43,181 nucleotides of DNA. Source: Firmicutes bacterium UBA5449. GTDB lineage: Bacteria > Bacillota > SHA-98 > UBA4971. The notes beneath the pieces were generated by a model that ran no database searches, had not been told where the DNA came from, and worked only from the letters and a program-made list of their open reading frames with translations. The stretch covers positions 1 through 43,181 of the forward strand of contig DIQZ01000036.1 of NCBI GenBank assembly GCA_002424305.1, given 5' to 3'. Positions 32,624 through 39,991 of this stretch are shown here, one piece after another; position 1 is the stretch's first letter, and each line of letters begins with the position of its first letter. A program made the translations under genes and the position numbers.

Positions 32624-33751
32624 TCACCGGACAAACCACGCTGCAAGTTTTAGTTGCATAATAATCAACCTAAGAAACTGTCGCAAAGGTTGAGAAACCG
32701 CTATGCTTATAGATAGTGGGATAAGGCCGGCCAGAGCTACCTTAGCAATATCCTTTCCGTGTGCTCTGCTTCTGTATAGCTTGCTTACTCCCTTAGCATC
32801 AATGAGGATTGACCCGATTTTCAATCTGGTCAGAAATGTACTTGCCATTCCTTTACGTCCTTTATCAAGAAAATCCTCAATTGAAGAATGACTTCCCACA
32901 ACCACAATAAGCTCTGCGCCTTTCTCATAGGCAAGTAGAAGGGCCATGTCTTCACTGGTCCCCGGAACCTGGCATTCAACTGCCTCAAGGCCGAGATGCT
33001 GCAATCTCTCTCTCCCGGGAGATTGTCCGTTGGGGTAGACATGGACTAAGAGCTCAGAGCCGCGTCTAAGCGCCCAGTCGCTTACACTGTCCATGTCTCC
33101 TACAATAACGTGCGGTCTGATGCCTAAGTGCAGAAGTGTATCTGCAGCTCCGTCCACAGCGATGACAACAGGTCTCATTTCATCAATGTAAGGCATGATC
33201 ACTCTGAGATCATCTCTGTAGCCTCGTCCCCTTACTACAACGAGGGCATGCTTCTTGGTGATATTCGTATGAAGATGCGGGAAACTGATATCATTGAGGA
33301 TAAGTGGCATCTCTTGTCTGGCATGTTCTATGGTGTTTTGGACAAACGCGTCAAGTCGATCAGCCAGGCCTGTTTTTGCCTCTCTCAGTTTCTTATGCAC
33401 CTCGGCTTTGTCTATGATTATTCCTTGGCAAATCGGTGCCCCGTTTTTCATCAACGTATTGCCGAGAATCTCCACAAGTTCTCCGTCTCTGACTACTTCC
33501 ATCACTTTCGGTCCGACTTGATCCAATAAATAAATCCCGGCATCGCATAGATGAAGCGGGCCAGGATTATTGTACTTGCCTGTGATTGAAGCTTTAACGT
33601 TTACGACTCCTCGAATCCCTGCTTGGATCAGCGCATCGCAAGCCACCTGATCTATGTCTTCGTGGTCCAAAACAGCAATTTCCCCCGGATAGATCCGGGA
33701 AATAAGGTTCTTCGTTCTTCTGTCTAGTCTTGCTACGCCCTTGACCTTCAT
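32624..33751 (-). CDS. steA: SteA-like putative cytokinetic ring protein (thiamin pyrophosphokinase-fold)
   Basis: A 375-residue protein. The opening GVARLDRRTKNLISRI followed by GEIAVLDHEDID (about residues 5-35) is typical of the SteA family. The central domain (about 170-310) is the thiamin pyrophosphokinase-like fold with VVAVDGAAD and HVIVGDMDSVSDWAL. A C-terminal hydrophobic segment (about 335-360) anchors it to the membrane. In Corynebacterium SteA and SteB recruit to the division ring and control cell separation. Start ATG 33751 has AAAGGGTGA four bases upstream; a start at 33784 would add 11 residues. It follows spo0A after 162 bases. Confidence 0.85.
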   Translation of the reverse strand: MKVKGVARLDRRTKNLISRIYPGEIAVLDHEDIDQVACDALIQAGIRGVVNVKASITGKYNNPGPLHLCDAGIYLLDQVGPKVMEVVRDGELVEILGNTLMKNGAPICQGIIIDKAEVHKKLREAKTGLADRLDAFVQNTIEHARQEMPLILNDISFPHLHTNITKKHALVVVRGRGYRDDLRVIMPYIDEMRPVVIAVDGAADTLLHLGIRPHVIVGDMDSVSDWALRRGSELLVHVYPNGQSPGRERLQHLGLEAVECQVPGTSEDMALLLAYEKGAELIVVVGSHSSIEDFLDKGRKGMASTFLTRLKIGSILIDAKGVSKLYRSRAHGKDIAKVALAGLIPLSISIAVSQPLRQFLRLIIMQLKLAAWFVR

Positions 33752-33913
33752 GCAGTCACCCTTTGAAGGCCCTGGTGATGCCATTTCCAGGCTGCTACCC
33801 CCGGGTTATCTCCTCATAAGTAGTATGTATTATCCCGGGCTTTATCATTCCGGCACGCATTTAGACAGGAGTTGACTGAAGCACACAATAAGGGTAACTT
33901 CGGGCAAGAAATG

Positions 33914-34693
33914 TTAACTTGCTCTAATATCAAGACGAATCTTGTCTGCTATCCTGGCAATGAAAGCAGAGTTCGTGGGTTTTCCTTTCTCACTACTGAC
34001 TGTGTATCCAAATAATTTATTTAACAGTTCAATGTTTCCTCGTGTCCAGGCTATTTCTATCGCATGTCTGATAGCTCGCTCCACCCGCGCTGCTGTAGTG
34101 TCAAACACCTCAGCAACTCGCGGATATAGCTCCTTTGTAACACTGTTTAGCAGTGTAGACTCAGCTATTACAAGGAGTATGGCTTCTCTGATGTAAGTGT
34201 AGCCTCTGATATTTGCCGGAATACCCATGTCATGAATAAGCCTTGTTACCTCTGCATGAAGGTCTCTTGCAGGGGGATTGTACTCTATCTGTTTTCCCTT
34301 GACTATCTGTGGCGACGATATTACTTGGCGTATCCTATCTGCCAATGTCTGAATATCAAATGGTTTTACAACGTAGTAATCTGCTCCCATGTCAGTAAGT
34401 CGCTGTATTATTTGCTCCTGCCCCAATGCAGTGAGAATCACGAATTTCGGTCGATGGTTTGAGTTTTGCTCAGAGAGGCGCTCCAGCACTCCCATACCAT
34501 CTAAGTGAGGCATTATAATATCCAGAACCACAACATCCGGTTCCAACTGGGCTATTTTCCTTAAGGCTTCAATACCATCGTACGCCACTCCGACAACTGA
34601 CATATCTGACTGTGAATCAAGGAATCCTTTCAAGACGTCACACAATTCATGGTTATCGTCCACTATCAGAACTCTTGTAGCGCCTTGTCCCAT
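33914..34693 (-). CDS. spo0A: Sporulation master regulator Spo0A
   Basis: A response regulator of 259 residues. The receiver domain (about 1-120) has acidic pocket residues Asp12 and Asp13, phosphorylation site Asp58 in VVVLDIIMPHLDG, and Lys110 in VVKPFD. The C-terminal effector domain (about 150-255) keeps the family-defining IPANIRGYTYIREAI and the recognition-helix region RVERAIRHAIEIAW. When phosphorylated it activates and represses genes at the start of sporulation. Start ATG has GGGGTGG a few bases upstream. A sigma-H-like promoter lies about 70 bases upstream, in the gap behind spoIVB. A Spo0E-like antagonist is encoded in the same window. Confidence 0.98.
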   Translation of the reverse strand: MGQGATRVLIVDDNHELCDVLKGFLDSQSDMSVVGVAYDGIEALRKIAQLEPDVVVLDIIMPHLDGMGVLERLSEQNSNHRPKFVILTALGQEQIIQRLTDMGADYYVVKPFDIQTLADRIRQVISSPQIVKGKQIEYNPPARDLHAEVTRLIHDMGIPANIRGYTYIREAILLVIAESTLLNSVTKELYPRVAEVFDTTAARVERAIRHAIEIAWTRGNIELLNKLFGYTVSSEKGKPTNSAFIARIADKIRLDIRAS

Positions 34694-34755
34694 GATACCA
34701 CCCCAATCCGCTGTTCCTTAGATAAGAGACGGTGCTAACTTCCCTGACGCCGTAA

Positions 34756-34784
34756 GAATTCGCCATCTCATAGTGAACTCCTCC
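34756..34784 (-). promoter_or_regulatory. Sigma-H-type promoter of spo0A
   Basis: On the minus strand GGAGGAGTT (34784-34776) and GGCGAATTC (34764-34756), 11 bases apart, match the known sigma-H pattern RnAGGAwWW - 11/12 - RnnGAATww with one mismatch in each element. The predicted start is near 34749, about 55 bases before spo0A. B. subtilis spo0A also has a sigma-H promoter. The same bases can be read as the ribosome site and start of a 17-codon ORF (34718-34771). Confidence 0.5.
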
Positions 34785-34811
34785 CTGATTCCTGAAAATA
34801 ACACAATAGTC

Positions 34812-36206
34812 TTAAACTAATCTGTAGTAAGAATACAATGACAATGCCAACGGTTCCCATATGCTTAAGTATTCATCTCCAGTCAGCATGAAGCCTGCAT
34901 CTCGCACAAGCCATTCAGCCAAAACACCGTATCCCCTTGTCTGATCTGAGACAAACACATGAGTTAGTACGCCGACAAGCTTATCGTTTTGGATTATGGG
35001 ACTGCCTGACATGCCCTGTACTATACCACCGGTCACTGAAAGCAAGCGTGGATCAGTAATACGAACCACCAGGCCCTTGATTTGAGGGGTGGTCTGTCGT
35101 GTTACACGCTGAATCTCTACTTGAAATCGCTCTATTTCAGCTTCCTGTAAGACTGTGTAAAGGTGTGCAGGGCCGGGCATTACCTCATCTGCAAGTGCCA
35201 CCGGAATCGGTTCTGTGAAATAAGGGTTAGCCGGAATCGTATTGAGTTTTCCAAAGATGCCGAATCTCGTATTACGGTTTATTGTTCCGATTATGTCGTC
35301 CTCTCCGCTGAAACTGCCAATCTTCTCTCCGGGCTGTCCACGGCTACCCTGATGAATGCCAAGGATATGAGCGGCGACTATCATTCCGCTGGTTACATCA
35401 ATGTCCCTACTGGTAGACGAATCTGTAATAACGTGGCCTAACGCGCAGTAAATACCTGAATTAGGATGGTAAAATGATAAGGTACCAACACCTGCGGCAT
35501 TCTCCCGCACCCATATACCCAATTTGTAGTGGGTCTCGCTCTTATTTGTAAGCATCTGGGTCTCGTTGGTTAGTCTCTCAACATCTACAGCAACAGGCTT
35601 CAGCCGTACTGTAAATTTCCTTGAATTACGCAAGATAGTGATTTCTGCTTGTCTACCTGTGCTGCCCACATGATCTATAACACGTTCAACATGGGATTTG
35701 CTTTCAATCTCCTCTCCGTTAATCCGCGAAATGACGTCTCCGACCTGAATACCGGCTTCACGGGCAGGATAGTACGTGCGACCGTCAGACCCAATTACAG
35801 GGTAATGACCTATTACTACGACTCCCCTGGAAGGCAACAATACTCCTATTGACTGTCCTCCGGGATAGACTCGAACCTCCGGCACAACGTTGACAACCAT
35901 TCGTTTGATGGGAATTAGATCCCACAGGCGCACTTCGAGACTGGTTTCACCTTGAGCAAGGGGAACCAGTTTTACTCCACCGCTGAACGGCAGAAGCTCA
36001 AGGCCTGAACTGGTGTGACGCAAGTCAAAAGGCCAACCCAGTTCCACATCCTTGGCATTTCCTTCTATAAGTGTAATTCTTCCGGGTATCCCACCTATTG
36101 TAAGAGAATAGGCAGCAAGACAAACCAGCGCAAGTACCATCAATTTCCTGATAAGCTGAACCCTAAAACTCCGCTTATTCTTGTTCGACGGCTGCTGCTC
36201 TCTCAA
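34812..36206 (-). CDS. spoIVB: SpoIVB peptidase
   Basis: SpoIVB is the forespore-secreted serine protease (S55) that triggers processing of pro-sigma-K in the mother cell. The 464-residue protein has an N-terminal signal/membrane anchor (about residues 20-40), a middle PDZ domain (about 120-205; GIQVGDVISRINGEEI) and the S55 protease domain. Catalytic His258 is in CALGHVITD and Ser400 in GMSGSPI, both intact. Start is TTG with AAGG close by and GGGGG ten bases upstream. The gene directly precedes spo0A, as in many spore formers, and lies 194 bases behind rsmB. Confidence 0.96.
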   Translation of the reverse strand: MREQQPSNKNKRSFRVQLIRKLMVLALVCLAAYSLTIGGIPGRITLIEGNAKDVELGWPFDLRHTSSGLELLPFSGGVKLVPLAQGETSLEVRLWDLIPIKRMVVNVVPEVRVYPGGQSIGVLLPSRGVVVIGHYPVIGSDGRTYYPAREAGIQVGDVISRINGEEIESKSHVERVIDHVGSTGRQAEITILRNSRKFTVRLKPVAVDVERLTNETQMLTNKSETHYKLGIWVRENAAGVGTLSFYHPNSGIYCALGHVITDSSTSRDIDVTSGMIVAAHILGIHQGSRGQPGEKIGSFSGEDDIIGTINRNTRFGIFGKLNTIPANPYFTEPIPVALADEVMPGPAHLYTVLQEAEIERFQVEIQRVTRQTTPQIKGLVVRITDPRLLSVTGGIVQGMSGSPIIQNDKLVGVLTHVFVSDQTRGYGVLAEWLVRDAGFMLTGDEYLSIWEPLALSLYSYYRLV

Positions 36207-36265
36207 ACCTTGTCTACCCCCAACGCAATATAAGCTAACATGAGCAATGGTGTTTCTCTACAATG

Positions 36266-36295
36266 TCAAGGAGGCTGCTTCTTGCGCCTCCTTGA
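36266..36295 (-). terminator. Hairpin between rsmB and spoIVB
   Basis: Ten-base arms (36266-36275 with 36286-36295) and a ten-base loop lie about 105 bases beyond the rsmB stop. No T-run follows on the minus strand. It probably ends or slows transcription of the housekeeping operon before the sporulation gene. Confidence 0.45.
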
Positions 36296-36400
36296 TTCAT
36301 GAATCGTAAGTTACGACATTACCCTGCCCGCGTTAATTGTTTTTATGCTGCTTAAACTTTTCATGTGGTGTTGGTGGTTGTAAGGTGAGACAAGCGTGGG

Positions 36401-37774
36401 CTAAACTGTAATGAAATGACGCTTCATTCGAGCGATGAAGAAGCCATCGATTTTATGAATGTGAGGATAGGTATTCACATATGGTTTTCCTTGTTCCGGG
36501 AAAGCGATTTTGAACCCTTTGGGAAGATAAGGTTGAATATCATCCAAAGAGAATTCAGGATGGTTCGAGAGGAAATCAGATATAACGTCTAAGTTTTCCT
36601 CAGGCTCAAGACTACAGGTGCTATAGACTAAGACTCCGCCTGGCTTTACTTGACCTGCGGCAGCTTCTAACAGCTCTTTTTGAAGGGTTATGAGATGTGT
36701 CAGATCTTGTTCCACTCTCTGCCATCTAAGATCCGCCCGTCGTCTTAGAACACCTGTACCTGAGCACGGCGTATCTAAGAGGACTTTATCAAACTCTATA
36801 GCCCTGATTTCAGCAGGTAAACAACGACTGTCACTGTGGATGACCTTAACAGAGGAAATTCCCAATCTCTCCAGATTCTCTCTAATCAAATCCAATCTGT
36901 GTTCATGCACATCGCATGCGATGATTTGGCCTCTATCATCCATGAGCTGTGCTATATGAGTGCTTTTGCCACCCGGTGCTGCGGCCAAGTCCAGCACACA
37001 CTCATCCGGTCGAGGCGAAAGTGCATAGGCTACCAGCATTGATGCTGTATCCTGAGCGAGAAACATGCCGTCTGAGTATAAGCGGTGACAGAATAGGTCG
37101 CCTCCGTTTTTGAGCTCTATTCCCTCTTCAACCAATTGAGACGGGCATGCGTCAATGCCTGCATGGGTAAGTTCGTGAAGGAGCATGTCTCTTTTTATTT
37201 TCAAGGTATTGATCCTGATTGTTACAGGAGCTCTCTCATTATTAGCTTGACAAAGTCTTATGGTCTCTTCAGTTCCAAACCTCTTGGTCCATCTAGAGAC
37301 TAACCACTCCGGATGAGAATATCTCAATGATATGTAAGAGACAGGTTCCGAAACCGGGTCAGGAAACTTGATCGCGCCGGGTTCTCTTGCAATTGACCTG
37401 AGAATGGCGTTGACAAACCCTGCGCTACCGCTGTGTGCCCACTCTTTTGCCAAGGCAACCGATTCATTCACTGCTGCGTGTCTTGGAATCTCCTCCAGGT
37501 AGAGAATTTGATATACGCCAAGTCTAAGTGCATTCCTTGTCACTGGATCCATCTTCTTGGTAGGTCTTGTTGAGAAGATTTCAATGATGTGATCTAAGGT
37601 CTTTTTATGTTTTGTGACACCGTAAATCAGTTCGGTACAAAAAGCACGATCTCGCATTGCGAGATCGCCGGAATCAAGGATACGGTCTCTTGCCTGTTGG
37701 GCATAGGCATTTTTCGTGTCAATTTCCAGTAATGCCAGGAGTGCAGCTTCCCTGGCATTTTTCGGACTAACCAT
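36401..37774 (-). CDS. rsmB: 16S rRNA (cytosine-967-C5)-methyltransferase
   Basis: RsmB methylates C967 of 16S rRNA. The 457-residue protein has the N-terminal NusB-like RNA-binding domain (about residues 1-140; NAREAALLALLEID and AVNESVALAKEW) and a C-terminal SAM-dependent methyltransferase domain with VLDLAAAPGGKSTH (motif I), LLDTPCSGTGVLRRR (motif IV with Cys) and the nucleophile Cys in VYSTCSLEPEEN. It is the last gene of the operon that begins with yqeG, 24 bases behind the YugP-type gene. Confidence 0.95.
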   Translation of the reverse strand: MVSPKNAREAALLALLEIDTKNAYAQQARDRILDSGDLAMRDRAFCTELIYGVTKHKKTLDHIIEIFSTRPTKKMDPVTRNALRLGVYQILYLEEIPRHAAVNESVALAKEWAHSGSAGFVNAILRSIAREPGAIKFPDPVSEPVSYISLRYSHPEWLVSRWTKRFGTEETIRLCQANNERAPVTIRINTLKIKRDMLLHELTHAGIDACPSQLVEEGIELKNGGDLFCHRLYSDGMFLAQDTASMLVAYALSPRPDECVLDLAAAPGGKSTHIAQLMDDRGQIIACDVHEHRLDLIRENLERLGISSVKVIHSDSRCLPAEIRAIEFDKVLLDTPCSGTGVLRRRADLRWQRVEQDLTHLITLQKELLEAAAGQVKPGGVLVYSTCSLEPEENLDVISDFLSNHPEFSLDDIQPYLPKGFKIAFPEQGKPYVNTYPHIHKIDGFFIARMKRHFITV

Positions 37775-37806
37775 TCAGGCAGATGCCTCCTGAGGGCAAA
37801 TCATAA

Positions 37807-38499
37807 CTAGTCGCGTCGGCTCCCTCGTAATACCAATAGTCTGAGTAGTTGAGTCAAAGCTACAGCAGTTGAGGCCAGGTAAGTCATGCCTGCTGCACTC
37901 AAAACTTCTTTGGTGTAAGGAAGTTCGTCTTTGGCAACATACCCGCCTTGTGCAAGCAATGCTAAAGCCCTTCTACTGGCATCATATTCCACCGGGAGTG
38001 TGGCAATGGAAAACGCAACTGCTGCGACAAAAAGCCAGATTCCAACTGTCATTAACCAGCTCAAGCCCGTTTCAGAAAAAATCAACCCTATCAAAAACAA
38101 CGGAAAGGCAAGCCTGGAACCAAAAGACGCAACAGGAACAAGACTAGACCTTATGGCAAGAGGCACGTAGTTTTCATCGTGCTGAATGGCATGGCCTGCT
38201 TCATGAGCTGCTACCCCTAAAGCAGCCAGTGAGCTGCTTCCATAAACCTGGGGTGATAACCTGAGAGTCTTCACGCGTGGGTCATAGTGATCCTGAAGCT
38301 TGCCAGGAATTTGCTCAATCTTAACATTGCTAAGTCCACTCCTGCCAAGTATGTCCCGGGCTACTTCTGCGCCGGTGACTCCACTCCTGGCCCGTATTCT
38401 TGAGTAGGAGTTAAATGCCTTTTGCACCCGCGCTTGCGCCCACATAGCGAACAGAAACGCAGGTAATATTAGGATATATGTCGGGTCATAGAAAAACAT
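37807..38499 (-). CDS. YugP-type neutral zinc metallopeptidase
   Basis: A membrane metallopeptidase of 230 residues (YugP family, often annotated as neutral zinc metallopeptidase). The zinc motif AAHEAGHAIQ (about residues 130-139) is intact, with further Asp/Glu downstream. Hydrophobic segments lie at the N-terminus (opening FFYDPTYILILPAF) and in the C-terminal half (about 155-220). The start ATG 38499 has GGGGG eight bases upstream; a longer reading adds 16 residues. It lies between fmt and rsmB, a position kept in many clostridia. Substrate is unknown. Confidence 0.9.
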   Translation of the reverse strand: MFFYDPTYILILPAFLFAMWAQARVQKAFNSYSRIRARSGVTGAEVARDILGRSGLSNVKIEQIPGKLQDHYDPRVKTLRLSPQVYGSSSLAALGVAAHEAGHAIQHDENYVPLAIRSSLVPVASFGSRLAFPLFLIGLIFSETGLSWLMTVGIWLFVAAVAFSIATLPVEYDASRRALALLAQGGYVAKDELPYTKEVLSAAGMTYLASTAVALTQLLRLLVLRGSRRD

Positions 38500-38550
38500 T
38501 GGTAAAGCCCCCTTATGTAGAGCAAGATGCAATAGGTTGAGAAACACGCC

Positions 38551-39501
38551 CTACTTATCCAAAACGTCGCCTACTTCGATAGGGTTCCCACATAGATAGT
38601 CCCTTATAGCCAATCGCTTACTTCCCTCACATTGGACTTCCTGAATCAGGTAGTACCCTTCACCTGTTCTCACCATCAATCCCTCAGGGCGCAAGGCACA
38701 GATTTCGCCTGTTAGGCCTTGAAGAAAAGAAGAGTTATTCTCTTCTCCCGGCAAAACCTTTCCTTGAAACACCTTCAATCTCTTTTCTTGAAAATAAGTA
38801 AACGCACCCGGGCTTGGATTCCCTGCCCTAACCAGGTTATGTATGACATAGGCCGGTTTTGACCAGTCTATCAGAAATTCGTCACGTCCCAGCTTTGCGG
38901 CGTATGTAGCCAGGTTTTCGTCCTGAGAGATCCTTGGCGCAGTACCGGTCTTGATAAGATTTAAGGTTGAAACCAGTAGACGGCTGCCTTTAAGTGACAA
39001 TTTACTGTTCAGTTCACCACAGGTCATATCCTCAGGAATATCTACTTTCTCCTGTAAAATGATATCGCCTGTGTCCCAGCCCTCTGCCATGTGCATCGTG
39101 GTTATTCCGGTAGTCTTTTCTCCTGCCATAATCGCCCGTTCAATAGGGGCAGCTCCACGATATTTGGGTAGCAAAGATGCGTGAACATTGATACACCCTT
39201 TAGGAGGAAGCGCTAAGATTTCTTTTGGAATGAGCAATCCATAGGCGACAACTACAATTACGTCAGGCTGAACTTGCTTCAGTACGTCAAGGGCCTCCTG
39301 ACTTTTCAGGGTTTGAGGCGAATAGACAGGAATCTCATGTTCTTCAGCCAGCACCTTCACAGGAGTAGGGAGATAACGTCTGCCTCTTGACCTGGGACGA
39401 TCCGGTTGTGTAAAAACACAAGGGACATGATGCCCCGAATCAAGCAGGGCTTTCAGGTGTGGTACAGCGAATTCCGGACTCCCCATGAAAACTACCTTCA
39501 T
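38551..39501 (-). CDS. fmt: Methionyl-tRNA formyltransferase
   Basis: Fmt formylates initiator Met-tRNA. The 316-residue protein has the N-terminal formyltransferase fold with VFMGSPEFAVPHL, INVHASLLPKYRGAAPI (about residues 107-124, with catalytic Asn and His) and MAEGWDTGDI, then the C-terminal OB-like domain. Its ATG overlaps the stop of def by four bases, the usual def-fmt arrangement. Confidence 0.97.
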   Translation of the reverse strand: MKVVFMGSPEFAVPHLKALLDSGHHVPCVFTQPDRPRSRGRRYLPTPVKVLAEEHEIPVYSPQTLKSQEALDVLKQVQPDVIVVVAYGLLIPKEILALPPKGCINVHASLLPKYRGAAPIERAIMAGEKTTGITTMHMAEGWDTGDIILQEKVDIPEDMTCGELNSKLSLKGSRLLVSTLNLIKTGTAPRISQDENLATYAAKLGRDEFLIDWSKPAYVIHNLVRAGNPSPGAFTYFQEKRLKVFQGKVLPGEENNSSFLQGLTGEICALRPEGLMVRTGEGYYLIQEVQCEGSKRLAIRDYLCGNPIEVGDVLDK

Positions 39502-39968
39502 ACGTCGTCTTCCGCCTGTTCTTCTGTAATGTTTGAAGCTTTATCGATGAAAAGGATGCCATCAAGATGATCGACCTCATGTTGCAAGGCTCTTGCAAGA
39601 AGCCCTTCAGCTTCGAGCTTATGACAACCCAAGCCGTTCCCGCTCATCCCCTCCGCGACTACCTTCTCCCATCTTGTCACTTCTCCTGTAAGCCCGGGCA
39701 CAGACAGACAACCTTCTCTGCCTGTCGCCTCGCCCTCGTGTTGAACTATGCGAGGATTAAACAAGGTTATAGGACCTTCTCCAATGTCAATAACAACAAG
39801 CTGCACCGGAATTCCCACTTGGTTGGCTGCAAGCCCTACTCCATCAACAGCGTACATGGTCTCCAGCATGTTTGCGGCAAGGACCCGCATTTCTTTAGTA
39901 ATGTTTTTTACAGGTAGCGCCCGCATTCTCAGGACGGGATCGCCGTGCTTTCTGACTTTCAGGATCAA
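39498..39968 (-). CDS. def: Peptide deformylase
   Basis: Def removes the formyl group from new proteins. The 156-residue protein has the three family motifs: GVGLAANQVG (about residues 44-53), EGCLSVPG (about 85-92) and QHEVDHLDG (about 128-136), supplying the Cys and two His metal ligands. I chose a TTG start at 39968, since GGGAGG lies seven bases upstream and the protein then begins MILKVRKHGDPVLR; a TTG nine codons earlier lacks a ribosome site. It follows priA with 23 bases between. Confidence 0.95.
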   Translation of the reverse strand: MILKVRKHGDPVLRMRALPVKNITKEMRVLAANMLETMYAVDGVGLAANQVGIPVQLVVIDIGEGPITLFNPRIVQHEGEATGREGCLSVPGLTGEVTRWEKVVAEGMSGNGLGCHKLEAEGLLARALQHEVDHLDGILFIDKASNITEEQAEDDV

Positions 39969-39991
39969 CACGCTGCCTCCCTTATCGAATA

